From positions 124,001 through 188,000 of the forward strand of contig BDSL01000146.1 in the NCBI GenBank assembly GCA_003116995.1: 64,000 nt of DNA. Reading direction: 5' to 3'. The notes beneath the pieces are model-generated. The model searched no databases. It was not told the origin of the DNA and saw only the letters and a list, made by a program, of their open reading frames with translations. This stretch comes from Yamagishiella unicocca (lineage: Eukaryota > Chlorophyta > Chlorophyceae > Chlamydomonadales > Volvocaceae). Made by a program: the position numbers and the translations under genes. Of the stretch, positions 35,313 through 48,014 are shown piece after piece (the first letter of the stretch is position 1; every line of letters begins with the position of its first letter).

Positions 35313-38060
35313 TTCCAGCGGCAGTAGCATGCGTAGGCGCAGAAGGCCGTCACTAACTAACCAACTATGGGGTTCTGGTGCGTGCGTACCGGTTCCTAGG
35401 CTGGCAGAGGGCCTCGGCGAGAGCAGTAAGGGGTGGCAGCCAAGCAACAGCAACGGCAGCCGACAGTCAGTCGATCGCTGCGGCCGGATGGTGTTGTGCG
35501 AATAAAGCTCTGAAAGGAGCTCACATGGGGGATGTTGTTCGCGACATCGCCGGCGGATTGAGGTGGGCTGGCGGCAGGTGCAGCGCTGCGGCGGGTGGGA
35601 TGCAGGTAGGATGCGGGTAGGATGCGATCCCTGGGGCGCGTCTCTTCGCGTCTTGCCGTACGTACGGCGAGGGATGTGTGCGGCGGCGGATAGTAGCATT
35701 AGTGGCGATGGCTGTAGCGGTCGGGGTTTCACCCAGGGGCGGAACCTACGTAAACGACCGACCTATGCTTACAATTTCCAACATGCAGCCCGGGCTTGCG
35801 GCCGGCTCTAGCGGTTCCAGGGCTCTTCGACCGGTGTTTTCCAGCCGTCTGGTACGTTTGGTGTAGCAAAGCATTTGGGCGCGTGTGTGCGTGGGTGGTG
35901 AAGGTCCTTCTGGTGCGGCCGCCTGCCATGCTTGGTTCTTGCGCAGCTAGTTCCTTTTGCTTGATTGCGGCAGATTAGATTGCGGCAAGCGCTAGATAGC
36001 TCGGGAGGGCTAGCGAAATGGTGCGTGGGTCAGCGTTGCGCTGAGCCCTGGCGTTGGCAGGATCTTTTCGTTTCTTTGAGCGGCGCATTGCGTTATCGTT
36101 TTGGAGGGTCGCCGTGGCACGAGGGCGGCGGCCGGCCGGGCCCAGCTGGGTCCGGCGGCGCGTCTAATTACAAAATAATAATGGGCTTGCCGTACAAAGC
36201 ATCGCCCTTGTTTTGGAACGTCATGTCCGCGACATTGCCGGCGACGCGCCGCTAAGTATAGATGTAGGCTAGGAGCTTGCCTTCCCAACTACCGATATCC
36301 TATTTTGGTGTTGAGCAAGCTAGTCAGGTGGTGGCTGGAAAGCAGCCGTCAGGCGCGCTGTCTGACCGGTGCGGTAGGAACAGGTCAGAAACGGTAAAAG
36401 CCCTGGGTTGGAACGGTAGATGCGCAGGGCCCATGTGGCACTTGCTGCAGCCACCGGCGCCTCCAGGGTGCTGGCGACGACATCCGTTGGCACAAGGCAA
36501 TAAGTAAACCCTAAATGCGCCTCGGTGACGGAAGGTGCAGGTCTGAGCGAGCCAACGAAAGTGATATTCGTCTGGCAGTCAGGATGTCGATCGAGCCATT
36601 TGTTGGTTGGTTGGTTGGTTGGTTGGTTGGTTGATTGCGGCTTCAACCCATCTCGATGATGTTGGCGACCGAGTGTCGCCACCCTCACTGTTTTTTTCTG
36701 TGAGAAAGCTTATGGTCTCGGAGCCCGGCCTGGTAATCTTGATTTAGGCGCCGCTTTGGATACACCAACCCTTGCCTGCAGTTAGCAAGGACGGGCTCAC
36801 GGCGGCCAAGCAGCAAGCGAGGGAACTGAGGCCCCGTCGGCCGCGGCTCCGGTGCTGCTGGTCGCTGCCCTTGGCGTATGCCGTCTAAGGGACCATACCT
36901 AAGATGCGTTGAGCTACATAGGCGGTACCGTGGAACCGCGCAACCGACGCGCCAACAAATCAGTTGACGATCGTTGATGGCGCGGGTTGTGGATGGCTTT
37001 CGTGGGACCTGCTGCATGCCGATCTGCACCGAACGGCGCTGTACTGCCCGCGCCGTGATGTGCGGCCGCGACTACCGTAGCTACAGGGACTACAGCTGCT
37101 GCTGCAACCGCGCATGCGTGCGTCACGCATGCTAGCAGGAGGCGATCAGTGGCCGGACCCGAACGCTGGATGAGGTTTGCAAACACCCCACACCGCTCCG
37201 CCTTCCGTGCCGTGCGTCATCGTACAAACGGAGGCCACCTAAGCGAGGTCTTCCGCCTTTCCTGAAATAGAGCCTCCGTCCATGAAGGACGTGGTTGTGT
37301 CAGGTCATGTGCAGCTGCAGGCCTGATTCCGCGGCAGCGCGGCAACGGCGGCAACCGCGGGCTGGTAGGGTTTAGGAGACTGGTAGGGTTTAGGGTACCG
37401 GACAAGCAAACGCATCCCCAGCGTGGGTGGGCATCCTCCGTCAGCCAGACTTCATGCGTGTTGTGGCGATATTACCGATGGGGATAAACGATTATCCGCG
37501 AAGGTAAGCGATAATCCGCGAATCCACGGCCGACAAATCAAGGGGATGCCCGGCGATAAAGGTGGTGGTCCAGCGCGCGCAACGGTGGTTGAGCTTCTGT
37601 CGAGACATGGTTTGTGGGAAGCAAGCCTGTGCAGGAGTAGGGTGAGGAGGGGTGAGTTAAGTGCCAGGCCATGCACGCTTAAGCGATCGAGCCAGCCATC
37701 CGATCCGGTCGAAGGCACCGCTGGCCTTACAGCCGCAACGTACCGCATAGCCCTACAGCCGCAAGAGATTGCGGGAGGGTTCCCTTAAACAACCCGTCCA
37801 TCGGATTCAAGTGTGACCGAGAGCACGCCGCATGTCCCGCCAACGACCACTGCCAACGACGGGGAGCGTACAAACCGTTATATCCGTTGTTCATTTGATG
37901 TCAAGACAGCTGAGATAATACATGCTCGTGTTTCTGTATCCTATCAGCTGTCCTTTCCAGCACTGCATAGCCAGCCGAGGCCGCTCCTGCTCTACCAACA
38001 CGCAAAGGAAGCCGTAGCAATGGACCTTTCGCCCCGTATGTGTTGACTCAAACTAACAGA
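35313..38060. other. Intergenic 2.7 kb between transglutaminase-like and SET genes
   Basis: No gene was recognised on either strand. It contains a (GGTT)n run at 36603-36632 and TAGGGTTTAGG telomere-like words at 37366-37397. Near 37490-37530 are repeated GATTATCCGCGAA words related to a short repeat seen at 34.49 and 42.39 kb. Confidence 0.45.
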
Positions 38061-41000
38061 ATGGATGGAGTTCAGAAACGCCGTGTGGAGCCTTATGGAA
38101 ATGCTCTTGTGGCAATCCGCTCCTTTGCACCTGGCGAGGTGGTCATCCGCGATCGACCACTGCTAGCCACCTCGGAATGCAGCACGCTTCTTGATAACGT
38201 ATACGACGCGCACAAGGAGCTAGGCATCCGCGCGGACTTGCTCGGCAAGGATGCCTCCATCGATTTCACTCTGCAGCTGCTGCAATACCGCGCAGCGAGC
38301 AACAACATCAAAGCGGCTGTCAGGAAGCTCTTCACGCCAGACACCGAAGCGTTCCGCGACGAGCCCTACGTACGTGCTGCGCGGCAGTACGCTGACCAGC
38401 TGGGTGCCGCACAGATGGCCAGCCCAGACGCTGTTGCGCGCAGCGTCCTAGGCCCCATCGCATCCGGCTGGGACCCCGGTGAGCTCATTGGTGTGGTGCT
38501 GACGTGGGTGTGCAACTGCTACTCGGCTCGCGACGGCGGCGGGGCGCTGTACGAGCACGGCAGCCTGGTCAACCACTGCTGCGAGGGGAACACCCGGTGG
38601 GTGGGTCGGTGGACCAGAGAGGGGGTCGCGGGGATGTGGCGCAGGTGGGGGGTCTGTTCCTGGAGACGAGAGTCGGTGACTGGCGAGAGGGGGATTATGG
38701 TGGGGCTGGCGGTTCTGATGTTATAGAGCAGAGGCGGGGCGCCAGCGGGGTGCATAGGGCCCGGGCAGTGCAACGCAGTGCAGGGCGTGGTGTAGTGGAC
38801 CGCTGGTAAGAGGGGCCAATGGGGGGGGAGAGCCCTCCGCCTGGTGGTTTGAAGCTGGAGACGGAACCCGGATCCAGGCGCAGTCCGTAGCTCCGTGTCG
38901 GGGAGGGTACCCGCGGGGCAACAGGGGGGACCCTCAAAGGAGCGGGAAGGGTTAGATGGCGTACGCGTCTCAAGCTGCACCGGCAGGATTGGCCAGGTGC
39001 CGGCTGGCTAGGAGCCTTCGGCAGCTGCCAGCTGGCTAGGAGCTGCACTCCCGCACCCACCTGCCAGCAGCTACCTGCCCAGCCCCGACCAGCAGCAGGG
39101 CCTCACCGCAGAGCCTAGCAGCCACCTGCGCCTGGCTCCGAAACCACGGCGTCAACCAGCCACCCTCGCCTGGCCCCGAAACCACGGCGTCTGCCAGCCA
39201 CCCGGGTCTGGCTCCGAAACCATGGCGTCACTGGCAATGCAGGGCCCACGCAATGCCTCCGGCAGCGCACCTGAAGCGCCTCCAGGGGTCCATGATGCCT
39301 TGCCTGCGCTTCGAAGCTCGAAGCTCGGAACGTGTCCATGCACACGGGGCCGGTCGTTGACTTCAGCCCCAGATCCCAGATCCCAGTTACTTTAAATCCC
39401 CTCTGCCGCTGTCGCCGCTGCCTGCTCACGCTGCTCCCGGTGCTGTCTCGGCGCTCGTCATCCGGGCAGGTACCGCTTCTTGGAGGACGAGCAGGGGGGC
39501 GGGGGCTGCGGCGTGTTTGTTGCCGTACGGCCCATTCAGCCCGGGGAGGTCATCACGACCTGCTACCTGGTGGGTGGGCGGGTGTGTGTATGTGTGGTGG
39601 TGATGGAGGGAAGAGGGCGAGGAAACCTGGTAGGTGACACAACGTAGGAAGCGGAGGGCAGAAGCTGGGGGGTTACATAAAAGAAGCGAAATTGGGGGGG
39701 CCAGATGGGCGAGGGAGGGCGGCCGAGGAATCGGAGGAGACATGGCGCTGGCGGATGGGGTTGCCGTACTGGTGGAAGAGAGATGGGGGGTTAGGTCCGC
39801 ATTCCGTTGCCTTGCTTGCCGCCTACATAACCCCCTCAATAACACCCGCTCTCGTGATGCCAGCTCTTGATCCGCTCCAAAACCATACCCCCCACGCCAT
39901 CCCAGACCCCACCCGACCCCGGCTCCCCTCCTGTGCCCCCCCCCTCCAGGGCTGGGACGAGCAGACGCTCATGTCCACCCGCATGCGCCGCAAGCTGCTG
40001 GTGCGGCAGGGAGGGAGGGGGGGCAGGGTAGAGGGGGGGCAGGGCGTGAGGGCAGGGTGGGAGGGGAGGGAGGTCCTTCGCCGGTTCGTTTCCGCTCTCC
40101 GTTTCCTACGTCGTGTCGCCGGGTCTCCTCGCCATCCCCTCCCTCTTCTCCCACCGCCCCCCCCCCAGGTGAAAACCAAGCTCTTCACGTGCACCTGCAT
40201 CCGCTGCTGCCACCCCCGGGACCCCTACCGCTCCCTGCCCTGCCCGCGCTGCAACACCGCGTCTGCTGGCGGCGACGGCGGCGGCGGCGGCGGCGGTGGC
40301 TTCGTGTACTGGAGCGTCGCCGACAGCGGCGGCGGTGGCGGCGGCGACGAGACCACGGGCGAGCAGGGACGGCTGTGGGAGTGCGACACGTGCGGGGCCC
40401 GCTTCCTCGAGGAAGAGGTGCGACCGGGGCGGCTGTAGCCCCCCCGGGTTGGCCGGGGCGGGCGAGGACTGCCCTCACCCTCCGCCCTGTAGCCCCCCCG
40501 TGTTGAAAGGGAGGGGAGGGACTGCCGCCCCTCCAAGTGGCAGGAAGGGGGGTCTGCGGCTGCTGGTGGCAGGAGGGGGGTCTGCGGCTGCTGGTGGCAG
40601 GAGGGGGGTCTGCGGCTGCTGGTGGCAGGAGGGGGGAACTGGGGCTGCTGGTGGCCGGAGGGGGGGTCTGGGGCTGCTGCTGGCAGGTGCATGGGGCGCT
40701 GGGTAGCTGCTGCTGATGGCCCGGCATACCCAAGCTCCCCTTACCGGCCGCATGTAACCTGGCTTGAGAGCCCCTGCCGTACATGTGTGAGGACGAGGAC
40801 GGGTGCGGGTGCTGACGTGCTGCGTGTTTTGCGCCTTGCCAGCCCGCGGTGTGTACCCCGTAGCCGCATCTCCCGCTCCCCCCCCACCCCCTGTGCAACC
40901 CCCTCACCGCCGTCGCCCCCCTCCGCGGCCTGCTCGCTCGCGCCTGCCTGCAGGCGCGAAGGGAATTGCGGCGGAGAGCAGCGGCGGCGGGCTGGGGAGC

Positions 41001-44000
41001 GGAAGGTGCGGAGGGGTTGGGCCTGGTTGGCTGGCTGATGGTTAGGTGGCTGATGGTAAGGTGGCTGATGGTTAGGTGGCTGGTGGTTGGCTGGCTGATG
41101 GTTAGGTGGCTGGTGGTTGGCTGGCTGATGGTTAGGTGGCTGGTGGTTGGCTGGCTGATGGTTAGGTGGCTGGTGGTTGGCTGGCTGATGGTTAGGTGGC
41201 TGGTGGTTGGCTGGCTGATGGTTAGGTGGCTGGTGGTTGGCTGGCTGATGGTTAGGTGGCTGGTGGGTGGGGCTTGGGGGGGTGATGGAGGGGTGTGTGT
41301 GTGGGGGGGTGGATGTGTGTGTGGGGGGGGGTTCGAGGGAAACCCGTGGATGTCCGAAAAACGTTTAAAACAGAAGTTTTGAGATGCATGCTGGAGAACT
41401 GGGTTGGGGATACGAAAGCCGAAGGTCGTAATATGACCTTTGGCGGCTAAGCTATATCGGCTACGGCGAGACGCACGGAAGCGAGGACCCCACGCGACGC
41501 ACGTAAAGTTTTCGCAGAAACGGTTTTGGGCGCTAGTAGGAAAACTGTGGGAGTTGGGGCGCTATGGGAGAGCGGCCATCGCGGTCCGGTCCCAGTCCCG
41601 GTCCTAGTCGGAGGCCCCGGCCCGACCCGCCCGAATACCGACCAGATGTGTGAGGAAGCTGTCATTACCAGAGGAGGTCCGCGGTCGTCCAGGAGAGCAG
41701 GCCGAAGCCGCGCCGCGCCGCCATGGGGGACGCGAAAGCCCAGACGCAGGTCCCGACGCCCGCAGACAAGAACGCAACGACTAGCAAAAAACTACCAGAT
41801 GTGTGGGGGGGGGGGGGTGCGGGGGCGGGGGTGTGGGGGTGGTGTGTGTGGGGTGTGTGGGGCGATGTAGGGTTGGGGGTGCGGCCGCGGCGGGCGTTTC
41901 CTTCCGCACTAAGATTGGATCAGCGACCTGCGCCTAGCGGGAATAACCACTAATTAGAGCACCCCTCCATCATCCCCTGAGGCTCGGATATCGCCGTCAC
42001 CGTCGCTCCCCTGCACTATCGTCGCCGCATCTGCCTGCTAGCTGCTGTAATCTGTCAGCAGCTGTCCTTCACGCCTGCCGCAACCCACCGCCCTGCCCTG
42101 CCCTGCCCTTGCCTGCCCCCAGACGACGACCATGACGACCCCGAGCTGGCTCTGGAGGAGGAGGTGCACGATGTGGGGGAGCGGCTGGACTGGACCGACC
42201 TGGCGGTGCGTGCAGGGCAAGGGGGGGGGGGAGAGGAAGGGGGTTGAGGGGAACTCCTTGGTCGGCGCTCGCAGTAAGAACGATTAGAGAAGGTTTCATA
42301 CCGCCCGCGTGCCGCGGCCCCCCCCCCGCGGCCCTTCGGCGCGCCCCTGGACCATCACCTTCACCGCCCTCGGTTTGTCGGCCGTGGATTCGCGGATTTT
42401 TCTTCTCAAACCCCCGCCCCGCTACCCCGCTACCCTGCGTCTGTCCTAAACGGTTTTTCCGGGCATCCACGGGTCTTCCTCGAACCCCGCTACCCCGCCA
42501 CCCCCGCCGCCATGACGCCAGGTAAGCCTCGGAGCAGTACGGCAGCTGGGGGCCCGATGCCAGGCCGTGCTGGGGCAGCGGCACTGGGCGACCAACCGCT
42601 GCCGCTACACGGTCCTGGGGATGTGTACGGCAGCCTTGACGCAAACATGCGCCAAGAGCCGTACGGCGGGCAGCGACGGCAGCGGCACCGGCGGTGGCGA
42701 CGGCGACGGTTACGGTTACGGAAGGGGGCCCGGCGGCGGCGGCGACGCCCCTTTTGACAGCAGCTGGGGCGGGGCCAGTGTCCGAAGCGCGGGCGGCGCG
42801 GCTGTGTGGCGGACAGGCAGCAGCGGCGGCGCCGCTGGGTTGTGGGGCACCACCGCCGCCGCCGGTGGTCGGTGTACGGCGCCCGAAAGGAGGAGCGGCG
42901 GCGGCGTGCCAACCGCTGGCGGTTGGCGGGACAGCAGCGGCGGAGGAGGAGGAGGCGGCGGGCGCGGGTGTGTGGGCGCTGCTGGTTCCGGAGCTAGCGG
43001 CGTGCAAGAAGCTGCTGCTGGCGCCGCAGGTGCGTCTACCGCCTCTCAGCTCCTGCCAGCTCCTCCTGCTGGTGCAGCCATAGCTGTTGTTTCGGACACG
43101 CCTACTGCTGCGGTCGTTGCTCCGGGACCAGCGGTTATTGAAACTGGGTTGGTAACGGTCTCGGCCCCGGCAGTGGTGGTGACAGCGGCGGCAACCGCGG
43201 TGGCACCCCCTGGCCTCCCAGCGGCGGCGGGCGCCATGGCGGCCCCGGCATCAGAGGCTGCAGCTGCTGCCGACGCCGTCGATGCCGCCGCTGCTTCAAA
43301 TTTGGACCCAACCCAGGACCTAACCCAGGATGCAGCACAGGACCCAGCACAGGACCCGACCCAAGATCCGGCACAGGATCCAGCACAGGATCTAACCCAG
43401 GATGTAACCCAGGATCCAGCACAGGGGCCGAAGGTTCATGCAGCGCTACCGCCTCCCCTGGGAGAGGCTGCGGACCCTGCTGCTGCTTTTGCTCCTGCTG
43501 CTGATGCGGCCGCTGCTGCGGCTGCAGCTGCTATTGCTACAGCTGCTGTTGCTGCGGCTGCGCCTGCTGTAGCTGCAGCTGCCTGGGGGGTTCCGGCCCC
43601 TCCCGCCCCTCACGTCAACCCCCATCTGGGCAGCGCCACCCTCCACCACCACACCCTCCACCACCACACTCTCCACCAGCAGGCGCGGTGGAGACGGCAG
43701 CAGCACCGGATGCAACGACAGCTGCAGCAGCAGATGCAGCCACCGCCGCCGCAGCGGCAGCCGCAATCCCATCCCACGCATGCGCAACAGCAGGACCAGA
43801 AAGGCTGCGGCGAGCCACCTCCGCTAGATCGGCCGAGCACTTCTGCTTCCGGTGCCGATGTTCTTACTACTGCTGGCACTACGGCTGCTGGTGCGGGTGC
43901 GGTAGTGGAGGAGGAGTCGCGAATGGCGCGGTCCTGGCGCCCACCAGGGGGCCAGCAGGGGGGTAGAGGAGACGTGCCAGCAGCGAATGGCGGCTGGGAG

Positions 44001-45323
44001 GCCGGCCATGGCGGCCACCCGGGCCATGAACCCCGCAGCAGCTCGTCGCACCACAATGATGTTACGGGGCTCGTAGCAGCAGCACCACCACCATCAACAG
44101 CACCACCATCAACAGCACCACCAACAGCAGCCACCGAGGCAGTGCCGTTGGCCGGCATAGCCACGGAAGCCGTTGGCGCTGCTGCTGTGGCCGCTGTGTC
44201 GGTTTCGGTTTCGGAGGCGGCGCGCTGCGGCTCTGTGGCTGCTGCCCACTCCGGCGGCGGGAGCACCCTGTGGTCTCTGCTTGAGGCGGATGCGTTAGTC
44301 ACGTGCATGTGCGAGGAGCTGCAGGTAGGTGGTTCGGGGGGGGGGGTGCAAGGAAAACCCGTGTACGAACCCGTGGTTCTGGGGGTTGGAATGGCTTGCT
44401 GTTGATTCGGTGGCTGATTGGGTGGGCACGGCAGCCTACATGCACTAGGTACTTTGGTAGGGGCGGCACCTCACATTATCTGTACCCTACGGTGTCGTAC
44501 GTACCACCATATGATGGGGTTTACGGAGATAGATGCGCGTCTCCGCGCCGGAAGGCAGCCGCGCCATCGGTCTCCATGCATCGACCTGTTAGTTTTGAGG
44601 ATGACATCAACCGCTAATATACGTGCCTACATGAACCGCGCCGCCAATATCGTGACCCTTCTCTCCCGTTCCCCCTTTCCTCCCGCTCTGTGTATCGACC
44701 CGCTGTGTATCGACCCGCTGTGTATCGATCCGCTGGCTCCGTTCCTGCCGACCTCCTCGCCGCGCAGGCGCTGTGGCAGTGGCAGCAGCAGCACACCCCA
44801 CATGAGCCCGCGGTGGTGCTCAAGGCGGTGGCGGGGCCGGCAGCCACGGCGCTCATGGACGTGAGGAACGGGGTGCGGGGGCCGGGGGGCAATCGCGACT
44901 GCACCTCATTACCAAACTCCTCTCCGTCCCTGTTATTCTACCCCCCGTACTTAACCCCAGTCGTTCCACCCAGCCACGTTCACTCCCGTTCCATCGACCC
45001 ACCCACGCACCCACCCACCCACCCGCACACCTGCCCTTCTACTCCTCCATGGATCGATCGGCCTACCCGCGCCCGTCCCGTACCACCCGTCGCCCACTCG
45101 CCCCCTCCCTGGATCGATCCAGGTCGTCAAGGAGGAGCTGTGCAGCGGCGGCGCGGTGTCGGCCCGGGCGCTGGCAACCGCGGAGGCCACCGCAGCCCAG
45201 CTGGTGGCGTCGTACGAGTCTGCGCCGTACTATGACGTGTCAGGGGAGGCGTACGCGGAGGCGGTGACCGTTGTGCAGCTGTGCCCGCTCATCCGGCTAG
45301 CGCTGGACATCGAGGATTATTGA
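38061..45323 (+). CDS. SET-domain (SMYD-like) protein with long low-complexity region
   Basis: Exons 38061-38596, 39470-39569, 39950-40000 and 40169-40417 join in phase. They give the SET core: N-flank GNALVAIRSFAPGEVVIRD, GSLVNHCCEGNTR (Asn171-His172), YRFLEDEQ, GEVITTCYL, GWDEQTLMSTRMRRKLL. A post-SET Cys cluster follows, TKLFTCTCIRCC, LPCPRC and WECDTCGARF, probably zinc-binding. Later exons: 42123-42205 (DDPELALEEEVHDVGERLDW), about 42546 onward (VLGQRHWATNRCRYTVLG, like the helical C-terminal half of SMYD proteins), one ending at 43029 (VWALLVPELAACKKLLLAPQ), one ending at 44324 (SLLEADALVTCMCEELQ), 44768-44860 and 45123-45323 (stop TGA). Such proteins methylate protein lysines; substrate unknown. 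Unsolved: at least one exon in 40.4-42.1 kb, needed for phase, and exon edges in the Ala/Gln-rich 42.6-44.3 kb. Confidence 0.78.
40530..40690. repeat. 28-bp minisatellite (GGGTCTGCGGCTGCTGGTGG)
   Basis: About five G-rich imperfect units in an intron of the SET gene. Confidence 0.8.
41030..41272. repeat. 30-bp minisatellite in SET-gene intron
   Basis: About eight units of CTGATGGTTAGGTGGCTGGT + GGTTGGCTGG. The unit is exactly ten codons, so one frame reads a repeated WLMVRWLVVG decapeptide; it is in an intron and not considered coding. Confidence 0.9.
43300..43432 (+). repeat. CAGGATCCAGCA-type repeat encoding QDPTQDPA
   Basis: Imperfect 12-bp units giving a Gln-Asp-Pro/Leu/Val-Thr/Ala tetrapeptide repeat in the long open frame of the SET gene. 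If translated it is a disordered acidic spacer; it may instead be intronic. Confidence 0.6.
44685..44735. repeat. 15-bp repeat TGTATCGACCCGCTG
   Basis: Three to four units just upstream of the acceptor of SET-gene exon 44768-44860. Confidence 0.75.
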
Positions 45324-47565
45324 TCAGTGCGTTGCTGATGTTTCCAACTAACTGACCATCCCACCGAACGAGCGAGCGCGAGTGCGTGGTGATGACGGGC
45401 ATACCAGGCTTGACACTACCTTCCGTATTACCGTTACTTGACATTTCGTCATTGACAGCATTGGGCAAACGAACAAACGAGCGCACGTTGACGAACTTGC
45501 TTGGAGCGAGCGATAGCAATGGGATAGCAATGGGATACGTTTGTTGGTAAAGGAAAAAACATGTATCGCTTGCGTTGGGGCCATCAAAGCGTGCAGTGGG
45601 CGACACGTGCCTTCAACGACAGTTCGCCGCTTACTTGATCGTGTGCTCGCGGTAGCGGCGCCGACTGCTGCCGGCTAAGCCAGCAGACGAACGCGGCAGA
45701 ATGGCGCAGGTGGGCCGGCTCATACACGGGTGGGCGCTTACTCTCGACGGGCACTCCAGCAGCTGCGACGGACTTAAGTAGGGTACACTACGGCTGTCTC
45801 CGCACTGCTGCTCTACCTGCATAGATGATCGATAGATATGGTGTCAGATTTCATTATTTTATTTTGCAGCAATTTCGATCGGTCCTTGGGCCCCTTACTG
45901 GCTGACGGCTGAACAGGGTACGCTCACCACAACGCACCGTGCCACTGCAGAATGCAGACAAGCTATATTCGTTATCGTACGGCGCCAGGAGCGAACCTAA
46001 CGTGTATGATCGATGTGAAGCATACGGGTGCTGGCGTAGGAAATGGTGGATGGATGCTGACGTCAGAAACGGTGTGCTCGATCAATTGGCCCGGGGCCCC
46101 AGGGGACGGGGCTCCGATCGCGCGGCTGCGTGTGCGCTTGCTTTGGCGAGCAGAGCAGCAGAGCACGAAGGGGCGGTAGGTCGGTTGCCAGCTTGCGTGC
46201 AGCGCAATTGAGCGATGTGTGCTGGTTCAAAACGAGTACATTCACGTAAAGCGACTGCGTGTGGCAGGTTCACTGGTTGGACGGTACCGCTGTGTGGTGC
46301 CATACATACGCACGAATGAATGCAGGGACATGTGGAGATGTAGTGCTTGTTACAGTTGGCGGCTCCAGACACCAAGATGGGCGTCGGCCCGTTTCGGGTG
46401 TGGGACTTTTCCGGGATCCTGGGGGGGGGTATCCGATTTTAACGGTTACAGTGGTGCCGAGGCGTGCTGCTGTCTCTCCTTTCGGGGGTCTGCTTGGGAT
46501 GCATGTGGCCATGTGCAGGGGAGCCATCAGCGCAACCTCCCCCTGTGTATTGGTGCTTGTTGTTTCCTCTGGGCTCTCGGTTGTGAGGCTCTGGGTGGTT
46601 TGCCTTTCGGAACCGTCGGGTTTCCTTGCTTTTCTTGTCTCTTTCAGTGTCAGGCGATGCGCCCGATGGCTCTACCCAGGTCTGGAGCCCACTGTAACAA
46701 GTACAACAACCAAGATAGGACCGTCGGGCGATGCGCAGGGGAAAGAATAAAAGTCTGGCACTTCGCAGCAGGTAGGGGGCGATCACGTCTCCACACTCAA
46801 CTACCCCATCCGTCCCCTCATCATCACGCTCATGGCGACCGGACACCATCCGCAGGGACATCGCAACTTCGCAAGCGGTGCAACAACAACAACAACCATC
46901 CACAGGGACATCGCAAGCGGTACGGTAAGCTTCACTTACTTGCACAGTCCCGTGCGTATGTGCTTTACCATCGTTAATATAAATCGCTTCCGTCCAGACG
47001 TGTCAGGGTAATGCCAAAGCGCTGTCATGCATGGAACTCATGTTAGTTGTTCGTTACGTTGGTTGAGATGCGGCAGGCCAACCGATCGAGCCGCATCCCG
47101 CGTTGTTGTAACGATTACAGTGGGTTCCAGACCAAGAGGTAGAACCATCGTTGACCCGCGTTGTGTACCTACCTCCAAAGGCGTCGTTTTAGGGTTTTAT
47201 GCGGTGCAGGGTTCGGGTCCCTTGGGGCCCGGGCAGCTGGCTGATTCTTTGGGAGTGATGCAGGGCGCCGCTTCCGTACAAGGCCAGCACGTGCTGCCGC
47301 CGTGCGACCAGCATCATGATTTCACATTCAACATCACGAAAGCAACCGCTGGCAACAGACAAGAGTCCATGAAATAACTTCCATGATTTTGCAATTGGGT
47401 ACGGCGGTGGTTTAAAAAAGGCCGGAATTTAGTGGTGCCATGAGTTGGGACCGTCTCTACCCAAATAATATCACCAATTTGGCGTGTCAGTACGGTAGGC
47501 ATGCATAGCTGCCAAGGGCTAGTTGGGGTCGCAGACGCCGCCGTCGGCCTGACTTGTTACAATAG
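45324..47565. other. Repeat-bearing region downstream of the SET gene
   Basis: No convincing exon seen apart from the TIR element at 46.35-46.70 kb. At 47105-47140 a TTACAGTGGGTTCC end of the same repeat family occurs. Confidence 0.4.
46348..46699. mobile_element. Short element with TGTTACAG terminal inverted repeats
   Basis: The left end TGTTACAGTTGGCGGCTCC (46348-46366) is inverted at the right end GGAGCCCACTGTAACA (46684-46699), with one small indel and one mismatch. The interior of about 320 bp has no coding sequence, so this looks like a MITE. A target-site duplication was not clear. Related right ends occur near 13.74, 14.0 and 54.72 kb and left ends near 47.11 and 56.05 kb. Confidence 0.6.
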
Positions 47566-48014
47566 GTCCTCACCCCGCCGTTGCTTCGGGATGTGTACGA
47601 TTGGATTGCCTCCGAGGCTCGCTCGCTGCCGGCACTTGGCGTGGTGGTGGAAGATCGAAGCTTTCCAGTTGCTGAAGTGTATAGGGTCAAATTCTGTATA
47701 CGTCTTGTAATGAAACCTTCACGCTATTTTCAGTGGCATTATGGCAGCTCTGGGCTGGTAGGTCGCTCTCTTTCGCTCCCTGCCTGTCTTCGGTTAGGTT
47801 TGCGGAGGGTCGGTGTTTTGTGTTGCAGGCTTGCAGCATGTTACACGTTGTGAAATTGTTGTCGCAATTGGGATCTGCGCTTTCCTTAAGGGCCGTGACG
47901 AACCTACACAATGGACATACATCTGCATCTGGTCACACGGCAGTGGCGGTCACTGAGTTACACCTTGCTTACAGCGCGCCAAGCGCTGCCAAGCGTGAAA
48001 TAACTATGGCATAA
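47566..48014 (+). CDS. Two 3'-terminal exons of an unrecognised gene
   Basis: Exon 47566-47757 (64 codons, after CTGAC...ACAATAG, before GTAGGT) and exon 47829-48014 (62 codons with TAA) join at phase 0 across a 71-bp intron. The translation includes LLRDVYDWIASEARSLPALG, VVVEDRSFPVAEVYRV, KPSRYFQWHYGSSGL and then MLHVVKLLSQLGSALSLRAV and TELHLAYSAPSAAKREI. The sequence is of normal complexity, unlike its surroundings. No family was recognised, and upstream exons were not found. It could be a fragment left by a transposition event. Confidence 0.5.

Noticed and set aside
42069..43007. Minus-strand 312-codon open frame
   Set aside because: It reads Pro/Ala low complexity opposite SET-gene exons and crosses their introns.
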